Source of the DNA: Rhodanobacter sp. B05
Lineage (GTDB): Bacteria; Pseudomonadota; Gammaproteobacteria; Xanthomonadales; Rhodanobacteraceae
Length of the DNA: 64,000 bases
Reading direction: 5' to 3'
Assembly: GCF_002001085.1 (NCBI RefSeq)
Contig: NZ_MUNU01000003.1
Location: 1-64,000, forward strand
Notes under the pieces: model-generated
What the model was told of the DNA's origin: nothing
Database searches by the model: none
Seen by the model: the letters and a program-made list of their open reading frames with translations, nothing else
In this document: positions 6,832 to 15,238 of the stretch, piece after piece
Numbering within the stretch: position 1 is the first letter of the stretch
Layout: every line of letters begins with the position of its first letter
Program-made: the position numbers and the translations under genes

Positions 6832-8247
6832 ATGGTCTTCAATTCGCTTACCTTCATCGCGTTCTTCGCGTGCGTACTCGCGCTGCATTCGTTGCCGCTG
6901 CCCTGGACCACGCGCAAGATCAATCTGCTGATCGCCAGCTACGTCTTCTACATGGCGTGGAATCCGCCGTTCGTCATCCTGTTGTGGATCTCGACCGTGG
7001 TTGACTGGTACGCGGCGCAAGGCCTGGTAAAAGCGCAGCGGCAGCGCGCCCGGCATGCATGGATGCTGCTGTCGGTAGTCGCCAACCTCGGCATGCTTGG
7101 CTACTTCAAGTACGGCCAGTTTCTGCTCGACAATTTCAGCGCGCTGATGGCGTCGCTCGGCGTGGTCTATCAGCCACCGCATGCCGACATCGTGCTGCCG
7201 GTGGGCATCTCTTTTTACACCTTTGCCACGTTGTCCTACACGCTGGACGTCTATCTGCGCCGCGCCAAGCCCGCGCGCAATTTCCTCGACTACGCGCTGT
7301 TCGTCACGTTCTTCCCGCATCTCGTCGCCGGGCCGATCATGCGTCCGACCGAACTGGTGCCGCAATTCGCCCAGCCGCGGCGCGCCAGCGCGGATCAACT
7401 GCGGTTCGGCCTGGCGTTGATGACGCTCGGACTGTTCAACAAGGTCGTGCTGGCGGACAGTTTCCTCGCCAATGTCGCGGAAAAAATCTACGACGTGGAC
7501 AAGATTCCGGGTGCGCTCGACGCCTGGACCGCGACACTCGCGTTCAGCGGTCAGATCTTCTGCGACTTCGCGGGCTATTCGACCACGGCGATCGGCGCGG
7601 CGATGTGTCTGGGCTTTGCGATGCCGGACAATTTCCGTTTTCCGTATGCGGCGGTGGGTTTCTCCGACTTCTGGCGGCGCTGGCATATCACGCTGTCGTC
7701 GTGGCTGCGTGACTATCTCTATATTCCGCTCGGCGGCAATCGCCATGGCGAACGACGCACGTATGCGGCGCTGATGGCGACGATGCTGCTTGGCGGCCTC
7801 TGGCACGGTGCGAACTGGACCTTCGTGGTTTGGGGCGGATTGCACGGCCTGTATCTCGCGGCCGAGCGCGTGCTGCGTACGCGTTTTCGCGGTTATCGGC
7901 CCGGCCCGGCAGCGTTTGTCGCACTCGGCCTGCTCACTTATCTGCTGGTGAATCTGACCTGGGTGTTCTTCCGCGCCAAGACCTTCGGCAAGGCCTGGAG
8001 CGTGCTTGGCGGCATGCTTGGGCAGCATGCGGCGGCGAAACCGATTCTTGCCATGTTTTCGTTGATCTCGGTGGCGGCGATTGTCGCCGGTATCGTCGCC
8101 ACGCACTGGCTGATGCGCGAGCGCACGCTGGAATCGGTGGTCACGCGTACGCCGGCGGTGGCACTGTCGGTCGTGTGGGCGCTGATGGCGTTTGCCATCG
8201 TCATCGCACAGGGAGAAGGCAGTGCCTTCATCTATTTCCAGTTCTGA
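6832..8247 (+). CDS. MBOAT-family O-acyltransferase (AlgI-like)
   Basis: The 471-aa multi-spanning membrane protein has the AlgI/DltB architecture of about ten hydrophobic segments. Signatures are FRFPYAAVGFSDFWRRWHI (His285), the conserved WLRDYLYIPLGGNRHG loop, and GGLWHGANWTF with the catalytic His325. Such proteins pass an acyl group across the inner membrane to polysaccharide acceptors. The ATG is preceded by GGGGAG. The next gene overlaps its end by 26 bp and encodes the SGNH-like partner, the usual two-gene arrangement for polysaccharide O-acetylation. No polysaccharide backbone genes are near, so the acceptor is unknown. Confidence 0.9.
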   Translation: MVFNSLTFIAFFACVLALHSLPLPWTTRKINLLIASYVFYMAWNPPFVILLWISTVVDWYAAQGLVKAQRQRARHAWMLLSVVANLGMLGYFKYGQFLLDNFSALMASLGVVYQPPHADIVLPVGISFYTFATLSYTLDVYLRRAKPARNFLDYALFVTFFPHLVAGPIMRPTELVPQFAQPRRASADQLRFGLALMTLGLFNKVVLADSFLANVAEKIYDVDKIPGALDAWTATLAFSGQIFCDFAGYSTTAIGAAMCLGFAMPDNFRFPYAAVGFSDFWRRWHITLSSWLRDYLYIPLGGNRHGERRTYAALMATMLLGGLWHGANWTFVVWGGLHGLYLAAERVLRTRFRGYRPGPAAFVALGLLTYLLVNLTWVFFRAKTFGKAWSVLGGMLGQHAAAKPILAMFSLISVAAIVAGIVATHWLMRERTLESVVTRTPAVALSVVWALMAFAIVIAQGEGSAFIYFQF

Positions 8248-9415
8248 TCAAGATCGTTCTGATCCGACCCAGGTCGTCCAACGCGTCGTCAGCGTGTCGG
8301 GTGCCGAACGCCTGACCGCGGCAGATCGGCCCGGTGTCGCCCAGCCGGTACCGGTGCGCGACGTGCCACCACAGCCCTGGCGGCGAATTTTTCTGGGCGC
8401 GCTGACCATGCTGGTATTGCTGCTGGCGGCATGGGAAGGCTACTGGCGCGCCTATGGCGTTACCCCGGGCTACTACAACAGCAACGGCGAGTGGGCGCAG
8501 CAGCGGCGGCGCATCGACCAGGGCGAGGGTGGCAAGACCGTGCTGATCGGCTCATCGCGCGTCCTGTTCGATGTGCAGTTGCCGGTGTGGGAGAAGCTCG
8601 CCGGCGAGCGCCCGATCCAGCTTGCCATGGAGGGCACATCGTCAGTTCCCGTGCTCGAAGACCTGGCTGCGGATCCGAAATTCACCGGACACCTGGTGGT
8701 CGGTGTGGCATCGGACCTGTTTTTCAGCGGCTTCGCCTATCGCGGCGACGTGGTGCCGTATTACCACAGGGAAACCCCGTCGCAGCGCGTGGGCAGCTGG
8801 TTGTCGCAGCACCTGCTCGAACCCTTTGTCGCCTTCGACGATTCCGACTTCGCTCTCGCGACCGTGCTCAAGCGGCAGGCATGGCCGCAGCGACCGGGCG
8901 TCCCGGAACGCATGGACGTGCGCAAGCTGTCCGTGCAGGAAGCCGATCGCAGCACGCATATGTGGAGCAAGCTCGAGACCGATCCCGAGTATCGCGCGCT
9001 GGCGCGCAGCATCTGGGCACAGCATTTCGATGGGCCGCCGCCACCGAACATGGACACGCCGGAAAAGCTGCAGAAGGTTATCGACACGCAGATCCAGCGC
9101 GCCGTCGTCGCCGTCGCGAAATTGCGCGCGCGCGGTGTGCAGGTATTGTTCGTGCGTCCGCCCACGGCAGGGCGTTATCTCGAATTCGACGACAAGGTGT
9201 TCCCGCGCGCGAAAACCTGGGACGTGTTACTTGCCCGCACCGGGGCACCCGGCATCCATTTCGAGGATTACCCGGAACTGCAAGGACTGGAACTGCCGGA
9301 ATGGTCGCACTTGAAGACGACCGACGCGCAGCGATTCACTGCCGCGCTTTACCGCATCATCGCCCGCGACTACTGGCGGCAGGATCGCGTGCGCCTGGCC
9401 GACTCGCCACGCTGA
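8222..9415 (+). CDS. SGNH-like acyltransferase partner of the MBOAT protein
   Basis: The GTG at 8222, inside the end of the MBOAT gene and 5 bp after GGAGAAGG, is the likely start and gives 397 aa. A cytoplasmic N-terminus of about 50 residues is followed by one membrane span (FLGALTMLVLLLAAWEGYW); the rest is periplasmic. VLIGSSRVLFDV carries the block-I-like Gly110-Ser111-Ser112-Arg113, and PEWSHLKTTDAQRF near the C-terminus carries His363 of the DxxH-type block. This resembles the DltD/AlgX-like group that finishes O-acetylation begun by an MBOAT protein. Translational coupling with the upstream gene is likely. Confidence 0.8.
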   Translation: MPSSISSSDQDRSDPTQVVQRVVSVSGAERLTAADRPGVAQPVPVRDVPPQPWRRIFLGALTMLVLLLAAWEGYWRAYGVTPGYYNSNGEWAQQRRRIDQGEGGKTVLIGSSRVLFDVQLPVWEKLAGERPIQLAMEGTSSVPVLEDLAADPKFTGHLVVGVASDLFFSGFAYRGDVVPYYHRETPSQRVGSWLSQHLLEPFVAFDDSDFALATVLKRQAWPQRPGVPERMDVRKLSVQEADRSTHMWSKLETDPEYRALARSIWAQHFDGPPPPNMDTPEKLQKVIDTQIQRAVVAVAKLRARGVQVLFVRPPTAGRYLEFDDKVFPRAKTWDVLLARTGAPGIHFEDYPELQGLELPEWSHLKTTDAQRFTAALYRIIARDYWRQDRVRLADSPR

Positions 9416-9416
9416 G

Positions 9417-9552
9417 GCCGCCAAGCGGTGGTCATGCCGGCATGTCCTTCGACTTCCTCGCTCCTCAAAGCTGTGGCCATCCATAGCCACTCCCCGCGTG
9501 CGGCCTTCCCCGGACCTGATCCGGGGACGAACGGGCTTAAGGAAGTGTCATT
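9417..9552 (+). repeat. Dispersed 136-156 bp repeat, copy 1
   Basis: The sequence from GCCGCCAAGCGGTGGTCATG to GGAAGTGTCATT recurs inverted at 13222-13377 and, more divergent, at 17776-17893. The core contains the near-palindrome GTGGCCATCCATAGCCAC and CCCCGGACCTGATCCGGGG. This copy lacks about 20 bp (GGCCTACGCTCAGAGCCTGC) present in the other two. It starts 2 bp after the stop of the SGNH gene. Confidence 0.8.
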
Positions 9553-9553
9553 C

Positions 9554-9597
9554 GGGTCAGGTTCGCTTTCGGCGAGGATGTAAGTGAACCTGACCCC
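9554..9597. repeat. Inverted repeat, GGGTCAGGTTCGCTT type
   Basis: GGGTCAGGTTCGCTT at 9554-9568 pairs with AAGTGAACCTGACCCC at 9582-9597. The right arm is identical to the lone arm at 446-462 next to the RAYT remnant. It may also act as a hairpin between the convergent SGNH and SDR genes. Confidence 0.7.
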
Positions 9598-9635
9598 GCT
9601 TTTGCCGAATGAAGTAACCGGCCGGGCGTGGCGCG

Positions 9636-10370
9636 TCAGATTTGCGCCAGGCCGCCGTCGACGGCGAGCTCGCTGGCGGTCATGAAGCTGCTGTCCGACG
9701 ACGCGAGAAAGGCCGCCGCCGCCCCGATCTCCGCCGGTTCGGCCATGCGCTGGAGTGGATTCATCGCGGCGAAAACCTTCAAGCCTTCCTCGCCCAATGC
9801 TTCCTTCGCCAGTTCGGTCGCCGTCGGCCCGGGCGACAGCACATTGACCCGGATGCCGGTGCCTTTCAGGTCCTCCGCCCAGGTCTTCGCGAGGTTGCGC
9901 ACGGCCGCCTTGCTCGCGCTGTAGGCGCTGAAGGCCGGCGCGCCGGTGGTGCCGGCACTCGATCCGGTCAGGATGATCGAGCCGCCCTGGCCCATCAGCG
10001 GCAGCGCCTTTTGCACCGTGAAGATCGTGCCCTTCACGTTGGTGTCGAACGTTTCGTCGATGTGCTCGGCGGTGATCTCGCCGAGCGCAAGCAGGCTTCC
10101 CGTCCCGGCATTGGCGAAGACGATATCGAGGGTGCCGCGCTCGGCCTGCACCGCCGCGTAAAGTCGGTCGAGATCGGCCGGATCGGCGACCGAGCCCTGC
10201 ACCGCGCGGGCATTCGGCCCGAGGTCGGCCACGGCGTCGTCGAGTACGTCCTGCCGGCGGCCGAAGATGAAGACGAAGGCGCCTTCCTCGATGAAGCGCT
10301 TTGCCGCCGCGCGGCCGATGCCGGTCGCGCCGCCGGTGATCACGGCGGTCTTTCCATTCAGTCGGGTCAT
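9636..10370 (-). CDS. SDR-family NAD(P)-dependent oxidoreductase
   Basis: This is a classical short-chain dehydrogenase of 244 aa. It has the TGGATGIGRAAA nucleotide-binding loop (about 12-23), FANAG (about 87-91), the catalytic Ser in LTGSSAG, the YSASKAA Tyr/Lys motif, and the C-terminal VDGGLAQI. An acidic or basic coenzyme-specifying residue follows beta-2 (FGRRQD), which suggests NADP. The substrate is not predictable. The gene lies 28 bp downstream of the F420-type reductase gene, so both are probably transcribed together and controlled by the divergent LysR protein. Confidence 0.9.
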   Translation of the reverse strand: MTRLNGKTAVITGGATGIGRAAAKRFIEEGAFVFIFGRRQDVLDDAVADLGPNARAVQGSVADPADLDRLYAAVQAERGTLDIVFANAGTGSLLALGEITAEHIDETFDTNVKGTIFTVQKALPLMGQGGSIILTGSSAGTTGAPAFSAYSASKAAVRNLAKTWAEDLKGTGIRVNVLSPGPTATELAKEALGEEGLKVFAAMNPLQRMAEPAEIGAAAAFLASSDSSFMTASELAVDGGLAQI

Positions 10371-10398
10371 GTCATGGATCCTTGGGTTGGGTAAGTGA

Positions 10399-11007
10399 TT
10401 ACGATCCTGCGACAGCTGTCGCCGCTCGCTCGGGTTCGTTCTTGAACAGGTCCTGGAAGATCAGCGGCGCCCAGTTCTTGTCCCGCACCTGTACCAGCGC
10501 GCCGCCTTCTTCGAGCTTGCCGAGATTGACGGGTGCGAAACCCAGTTGTTCGGCCAGCTCCGCCACTTGCGCTGCGGCGGCTTTGTCGTCGCTCGACAGG
10601 AACACGACCCGGCGGCTGCCCTTGACGTTCGGGTCGGCGGCCAGCGTCCTCGCGGGCAGATGATTGAAGCCCTTCACGAGCCGGGCACCGGGAAAGGCTT
10701 TGGCGACGTCGGCAGAAGACAGGCCCTCGAAACCGTTCATCGCGTCCACGACCGTCTTGCCCTGCCAGCTCGGCAGAGTCTTGGCGACCTCGCGATGTCC
10801 CTCGAAGAGAACGGCGAGAAAAATCACGTCCGCCTTCAGCGCTTCCTGCAGTGTCTTGGGAATGACCGTGGATCCGATCGCCTGCGCCTGTGGCAACAGG
10901 GCTTCGGGCGACCGCCGACTGGCGACCGCGACTTCGATGTTGTTGCGGGCGAAAGCGCGGGCGAGGGCCTGGCCTATGGCGCCGAAACCGATGATGGCGT
11001 AGCTCAT
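10399..11007 (-). CDS. NADPH-dependent F420-reductase-like dinucleotide-binding protein
   Basis: ATG at 11005-11007 is preceded on the minus strand by AAAGGACAATGTC, a good ribosome site; the longer frame upstream is not needed. The 202-aa product begins MSYAIIGFGAIGQALARAF, a Rossmann GxGxxG loop, followed by VASRRSPEAL for NADPH phosphate binding. The length and the FNHLPARTLAADP segment match the NADPH:F420-reductase/NADP oxidoreductase family that is common in proteobacteria without F420. In such genomes the true substrate is unknown. Confidence 0.85.
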   Translation of the reverse strand: MSYAIIGFGAIGQALARAFARNNIEVAVASRRSPEALLPQAQAIGSTVIPKTLQEALKADVIFLAVLFEGHREVAKTLPSWQGKTVVDAMNGFEGLSSADVAKAFPGARLVKGFNHLPARTLAADPNVKGSRRVVFLSSDDKAAAAQVAELAEQLGFAPVNLGKLEEGGALVQVRDKNWAPLIFQDLFKNEPERAATAVAGS

Positions 11008-11109
11008 GACATTGTCCTTTTCAGTACGGGAGGTGGAGTGGTGTGACCCGTTCGGGCCGGTTGCCCAACCAAGCTGGGTCGCTTGACGCATCAACACAAT
11101 TGACGAAAC

Positions 11110-11124
11110 ATCGCTTAATACGAT
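11110..11124. promoter_or_regulatory. Candidate LysR-type operator (T-N11-A)
   Basis: ATCGCTTAATACGAT is a dyad (ATCG/CGAT) with the T-N11-A pattern used by LysR proteins. It is the only such site noticed in the 135-bp intergenic region between the divergent reductase and LysR genes. It is 18 bp upstream of the lysR start, so it could mediate autoregulation and activation of the reductase/SDR operon. Confidence 0.45.
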
Positions 11125-11142
11125 CTATTTTCCGGATAGTCC

Positions 11143-12033
11143 ATGCTCGACAACGTCACCATCAACCAGCTGCGTGCATTCGTTGCGGTGTGCGATCAGG
11201 GAAGCTTCTCGGGTGCGGCGCGCAAGCTCGCACGGGCGCAGTCGGCCATCAGCCATGCGATCAAGGCGCTGGAAAGTGCGTTCGATGTCGAGTTGTTCGA
11301 GCGCAACACACGCAAGGCGCAGCTCACCGCGGCGGGGCGCAGCCTTTTGCCGGACGCACGGGCGGTGATCTCACGCACGGAAGAAATGAAGAACCGCGCC
11401 GGCGCGATCGCCAAGGCCGGGGTACCGCAGGTTTCGGTGGCGGTCGATGCCTACTTCCCGCGCACCCACCTGATCGACTGCTTGCGGACGCTGCAGGAAG
11501 AGTTTCCGACCGCAGCGATCAACCTGCGCATCACGACTATGCAGGGGGGTGAGAACCTGGTGCTCGAAAGGGTGTGTGCCCTGGCCGTCACGATCGAGAA
11601 CGTGCCGGAGGTGAACCCGGAAGCCATCGAACGCCGCTGGCTGCGCGAGGCGGAGATGGTGACGGTATGCGCGCCATCCTATCCGCTCGCTTCGATACCC
11701 AAACCCATCCCCGTGGACGAGTTTGGCCGACGCACCCAGATCGTCGTCACGGACAATCAGCCCGAGGCAGAAAAGACCCAACAGGGCGTTGCCGGCAAGC
11801 GCCAGTGGCTGGTCAACGATCTCGGCGCCAAACGCGATCTGCTCAAGGCCGGCCTCGGCTGGGGGCACTTGCCACGGCACCTCGTCAGCGAGGATCTGGC
11901 AAGCGGCCAACTGGTCGAACTTGAGCGCCATGCCTGGCACATGGGTCCGCTCACGTTCGTGGTGTCGCAGCGCCGGGGTTACGATCTCTCACCATGCGAA
12001 TCGCGGTTGGTGGAGCTCCTGGGCAGACCTTAG
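11143..12033 (+). CDS. LysR-family transcriptional regulator
   Basis: The 296-aa protein has the usual N-terminal winged helix (INQLRAFVAVCDQGSFSGAA, then ARAQSAISHAIKALE as recognition region) and an effector domain from about residue 90. It is transcribed away from the F420-type reductase/SDR operon, the classic arrangement for a LysR regulator and its target. The effector is unknown. The ATG is used here; no strong ribosome site is visible upstream. Confidence 0.9.
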   Translation: MLDNVTINQLRAFVAVCDQGSFSGAARKLARAQSAISHAIKALESAFDVELFERNTRKAQLTAAGRSLLPDARAVISRTEEMKNRAGAIAKAGVPQVSVAVDAYFPRTHLIDCLRTLQEEFPTAAINLRITTMQGGENLVLERVCALAVTIENVPEVNPEAIERRWLREAEMVTVCAPSYPLASIPKPIPVDEFGRRTQIVVTDNQPEAEKTQQGVAGKRQWLVNDLGAKRDLLKAGLGWGHLPRHLVSEDLASGQLVELERHAWHMGPLTFVVSQRRGYDLSPCESRLVELLGRP

Positions 12034-12096
12034 CTTCATGCGAATCGTGGCTGTCCGTATGGGTTATCGCTTAATGGGGCAGCAACAGGAGTCGTC

Positions 12097-12157
12097 AAAT
12101 TGTCCCTGACACCATTCTTCTCATTCTTCTGACTATTTCACTCTGACCCCGTTCGGT
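12097..12157. repeat. Two half-arms of REP-like repeats
   Basis: AAATTGTCCCTGACACC at 12097-12113 is one arm of the GTCAGGGACAATTT family. CACTCTGACCCCGTTCGG at about 12140-12157 resembles the ACCTGACCCCGTTCG sequence at 452-466. The space from 12034 to 12244 holds no other recognisable feature. Confidence 0.5.
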
Positions 12158-12244
12158 TGGAAGTGTTATTGGCTGCGAACCGGGTGCAAGGGCGAGGGCT
12201 TGGCGAGCGCCTTTTTCGCATTGCCGCTTGTCCCTTCCGAAGGC

Positions 12245-13114
12245 TCAGAACCGGTAGCCAACGCCGATGCCGATGCCGTTTGAGCTGAGATGGATGACGT
12301 TGCCGTCTTCCCGGCTGCGTTCGTCCTGCCCGAGATAGCGATGGACGACGTAGGCGATCGCCTGCCAGTGCGGTGCGAACTCGTACTCCAGGCCCAGTTC
12401 CTCTTCCTCATTGGTCTGTGCGAGCCGCACCTCGCCCCCTTCGGTGCGCAGGCTGTTGACCCAGGGCAGCCGCCCCAGCGTGACGTCGGCCGTGAGCTTC
12501 AGCGCGTCGGTCAACGGATAGCGCAGGTGCAGGCCCAGCGTGGGCACGGGAAGCTCCTGCACGTAGAAGTCTTCCTTCAACTCGTGACCGGTGCTGTCGG
12601 CGGCGATGCTGCCGTCGAGTCGGAAGTTGAGCATCACGTAGGTTGCGCCCACGCTGCCCCACAAGCGGCCGCCATTGCCGAAGTCGGTCAACCGGTGCCA
12701 GTACGACGCGTCGAACGCGACGAAATCCTGAAAATGAGTAATGGTGTCCAGGCGTCCGGGAGCGATGGTGGTGCCGTTGTAATACATCGGCGTGCCGATC
12801 AGCGTGTGGCCGTTCAGCCGGCTGGTGGAAAACCCGAAGTGCAACTCGCTGGCGTCGGAAAGCGGCTTCCAGGCGTCCAGCCTGATTGTTTGCATATGGT
12901 TGACGCCAAGCCCGTCGTGGATGGGCAGCTGCGTGCCCTGGATGGCGTTTTCCCGCACGCGGACCCAGCCACCGGGCGTCGCCTGTTCGGCGCGGACCGC
13001 CACGTGCCAGCTGTCGTCGTCTGCGTGCGCGGGAAGACTGATCAGTCCAGCGGTCGCGACCAGCAAGGCAGCGCTACCCAGGATGGAGCGCAGATAGGAT
13101 TTCGTTCTGGACAT
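12245..13114 (-). CDS. Outer-membrane beta-barrel protein with signal peptide
   Basis: I choose the ATG at 13112-13114, which gives 289 aa beginning MSRTKSYLRSILGSAALLVA and a signal peptide cleaved after PAHA (about residue 32). The mature part alternates hydrophobic and polar residues in strand-length blocks and ends with IGIGVGYRF, a C-terminal aromatic typical of BAM substrates. Aromatic girdles and short turns suggest a 10-12 strand barrel. No family or ligand is recognised. The gene stands alone between repeat-rich spacers, with no clear ribosome site. Confidence 0.7.
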   Translation of the reverse strand: MSRTKSYLRSILGSAALLVATAGLISLPAHADDDSWHVAVRAEQATPGGWVRVRENAIQGTQLPIHDGLGVNHMQTIRLDAWKPLSDASELHFGFSTSRLNGHTLIGTPMYYNGTTIAPGRLDTITHFQDFVAFDASYWHRLTDFGNGGRLWGSVGATYVMLNFRLDGSIAADSTGHELKEDFYVQELPVPTLGLHLRYPLTDALKLTADVTLGRLPWVNSLRTEGGEVRLAQTNEEEELGLEYEFAPHWQAIAYVVHRYLGQDERSREDGNVIHLSSNGIGIGVGYRF

Positions 13115-13202
13115 GGCTGTGTGGCACGGGGTTGCAAGCCGCCTCGACCCGACATGGATGCCCTGAACCTGTGCCGCCAGTTTACTCTCGGGCCGAAACA
13201 GT

Positions 13203-13480
13203 AAAAAAGGTGTCGGGGACAAATGGCACTTGCTTAAGCCCGTTCGTCCCCGGATCAGGTCCGGGGCAGGCTCTGAGCGTAGGCCGAAGGCCGCACGCGG
13301 GGAGTGGCTATGGATGGCCACAGCTTTAAGGAGCGAGGAAGTCGAAGGACATGCCGGCATGACCACCGCTTGGCGGCGCTTCGACTCCGCCCGCTGCGCG
13401 GGCTACGCTCAGCGTGAACGGTTGAGAACCGAATGGCCCCAGGCCCTAAGTAAGTGCCATTCGTGTCGGGGACAATTTCG
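13203..13480. repeat. Composite repeat block including dispersed repeat copy 2
   Basis: Copy 2 of the dispersed repeat lies inverted at 13222-13377. It is flanked by GGTGTCGGGGACAAATGGCA at 13207-13226 and by TAAGTGCCATTCGTGTCGGG at 13451-13470, which belong to the GTCAGGGACAATTT family. Between them, 13379-13423 (CTTCGACT..GCTCAGCGTGAACGG) matches the shape of a segment at about 46411-46453. The block fills the gap downstream of the small HMA-like gene region and upstream of the barrel gene. Confidence 0.7.
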
Positions 13481-13508
13481 GGACGCCATTCGACGACAGA
13501 TAGCCATG

Positions 13509-13697
13509 CGGAAACCGGGACAGAGGAAGTTACTAAGACGAAACAAAGTATCCGTACAAGAGAGGCTCTAAAACCCCTAGTTTCATGCAGTTTTTGAAAT
13601 TGGTATGTTCGACTACAAAGTTTCGGCTTAGTAAATGCCGGGCGGCACAAGGCCTTCTCCGCCTGGGCCCGCTTAACTTCCTCTGTCCCGATTTCCG
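13509..13697. mobile_element. MITE-like element with nested inverted repeats, 189 bp
   Basis: The outer 24-bp arms at 13509-13532 and 13674-13697 (CGGAAACCGGGACAGAGGAA start and complement) differ at one base. Directly inside, CTAAGACGAAAC at 13533-13544 pairs with GTTTCGGCTTAG at 13620-13631. The left half of the interior is AT-richer than the surroundings, and a GC-rich hairpin (GGCGG...CCGCC) fills the right. No frame is present. The structure suggests a non-autonomous mobile element or a large structured repeat. Confidence 0.55.
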
Positions 13698-13737
13698 TAT
13701 TGGCCTTGGTCCGGAGGGCAGCCGGCCAGGACCCACT

Positions 13738-13977
13738 TCATCCGGAGCAGCCACCGCAACATATGGTCGGCAACTGCGCCACCTGTTCCGGCGCCACTGT
13801 CCAGCCGGTTCGCCGCAGTACCTCGATCAGGTCCCCCACCGTCACGTAGGAGGATATCCGCATCACCAAGCCCCTCATGTCGAGATCGACTACCGCATTT
13901 GGATCGACATCGAACATGACGTCCTGGATGACGTTGGGGCCGGGGCAGGCATCGGTGAGCGCGATATGGAATTCCAT
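13738..13977 (-). CDS. Small HMA-fold-like protein with a CCGGC tail
   Basis: The 79-aa product begins MEFHIALTDACPGPNVIQDV and follows the beta-alpha-beta-beta-alpha-beta order of heavy-metal-associated domains (VDPNAVVDLDM, LVMRISSYVT, GDLIEVLRRTGWTV). The metal loop that should read CxxC is CPGP here, with one Cys (Cys11) left. Instead the C-terminus ends TICCGGCSG, giving three cysteines (73, 74, 77). Metal binding may have moved to the tail, or the protein may bind something else. The start ATG at 13975-13977 lacks a strong ribosome site. Copper chaperone relatives are the alternative reading. Confidence 0.6.
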   Translation of the reverse strand: MEFHIALTDACPGPNVIQDVMFDVDPNAVVDLDMRGLVMRISSYVTVGDLIEVLRRTGWTVAPEQVAQLPTICCGGCSG

Positions 13978-14077
13978 TCGTATGGTCTCGTTTCATGCAT
14001 ATCGTTGTGGTGTAGCGATACTGCATGTTCCCCGAGCAGCGCAATTGGCGTCTTGATCCCGGTCAGGTGGAGCAGTG

Positions 14078-14098
14078 GAAAAAGGTGTCAGGGACAAT
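14078..14098 (+). repeat. Half-arm of GTCAGGGACAATTT repeat
   Basis: AAAAAGGTGTCAGGGACAAT, just past the stop of the GlxA-type gene (which ends at 14115 on the minus strand). No second arm is adjacent. Confidence 0.5.
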
Positions 14099-14114
14099 GT
14101 CAGGGCGCTCCACG

Positions 14115-15146
14115 TCAGGCCGTCGACAACGAGCGCCGCATCGCGCCGAAGCGGCGCCGGTACTGGATTGGCGCAAGTCCGACCTTGCGCCGGAACAGCT
14201 TGCCGAAAAAGCCCGCGTCCTCGTAGCCGATCGCGTTGGCGATCGCCTCGACCGGCTCGTTGCCGGCCTCGAGCATCTGCTTGGCCTCCTCGAGGCGCAG
14301 CGTGTGGACGTACTCGAGCGGCGACAACCCGGTGGCGCGCTGGAAGCGTCGCTTGAACGTCCGTTCCGGCAGTTCGCTCAGACGCACCATCGCGGCAACA
14401 GGCGCCGGCTCCTGGTAGTGCTCGGCGATCCAGACCTGGCATCGTGCGATCAGCGCATCCTCGGACTGGCGTGAGCGCGCGAGCCGCGCGTACGGCTGCT
14501 GGCCGACGGCATGCCATTCGACGAGGTTCATGCGTGCCGTGTCCATGGCTTGCCCGACGCCGGCGAAGCGGGAGATCAGGTACAGCGTGAGATCGGACCA
14601 GGACGTGCCTCCCCCGGCCATGATCAGGCGATGCCCTTCGCCGGTGACGACCAGTGCGTTCTCCGGGCGCATGCGAATGCGCGGGTGGCGTCGCGCGATC
14701 GCGTCGGCGAAAGCCCAGTGCGTCGTCGCATCGTAGCCGTCAAGCAGGCCGGCCTCGGCGAACAACAGGGCTCCCGAGCAGGCCGAGGCGAGCACCGCGC
14801 CGCGCGCATGGCAATCCTTGAGCCAGGCGATCTCGGTCGCGAAACGGTCCAGGTCGAAAGGGCCGCCCGGGTCGACCGCCAGGTCGGGAATGACGACGAC
14901 ATCGGGGCAGCCGATGCGATCGATCGTCGTCTCCGGCGTCACGTGGACGTCGTTGACGACCGGGAACGGGCCTTCGCGCGTGGCGACGACGACGGGCTGC
15001 ACCACGCCCGGTCCCGCATCGCCGCCGATCGCCATGTTCCAATCGCGGCCGGCCGAACGGAACAGGTCGTACATGCCGTAGAGGACCGATGCCGAGGTCT
15101 CGGGCACGGCAAGGATCGCGATCACGGGTTGCGGGGCTGCGGTCAT
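14115..15146 (-). CDS. GlxA-family AraC-type regulator with DJ-1/PfpI domain
   Basis: The start chosen is the ATG at 15144-15146, giving 343 aa beginning MTAAPQPVIAILAVPETSAS. Residues 8-185 form a DJ-1/PfpI-like (class I glutamine amidotransferase-like) domain with the nucleophile-elbow-like SACSGALLFAEAGLL. The C-terminal 110 residues are an AraC DNA-binding domain with LSERTFKRRFQRATGLSPL-type sequence and AIGYEDAGFFGKLFRRKVG. The gene is transcribed away from the hydroxylase gene that starts 92 bp away, its probable target. The ligand is unknown. Confidence 0.88.
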   Translation of the reverse strand: MTAAPQPVIAILAVPETSASVLYGMYDLFRSAGRDWNMAIGGDAGPGVVQPVVVATREGPFPVVNDVHVTPETTIDRIGCPDVVVIPDLAVDPGGPFDLDRFATEIAWLKDCHARGAVLASACSGALLFAEAGLLDGYDATTHWAFADAIARRHPRIRMRPENALVVTGEGHRLIMAGGGTSWSDLTLYLISRFAGVGQAMDTARMNLVEWHAVGQQPYARLARSRQSEDALIARCQVWIAEHYQEPAPVAAMVRLSELPERTFKRRFQRATGLSPLEYVHTLRLEEAKQMLEAGNEPVEAIANAIGYEDAGFFGKLFRRKVGLAPIQYRRRFGAMRRSLSTA

Positions 15147-15238
15147 GGCCGATCCGTCCGATTCGCTGCCGAAATGACTGGGGGCGCTGGCTGTCGCGTG
15201 GGCTATCGTAACCCGTACCAGGCAAGCCGGAGTCGCCC

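Noticed and set aside
6541-8106. Open minus-strand frame of 521 codons antisense to the MBOAT gene
   Set aside because: Arg/His/Glu-rich antisense frame typical of high-GC shadows; MBOAT motifs fix the plus strand.
13620-13697. Possible integron attC-like site inside the 189-bp element
   Set aside because: The core-site sequences and spacing of attC could not be matched, and no integrase or cassette is nearby.
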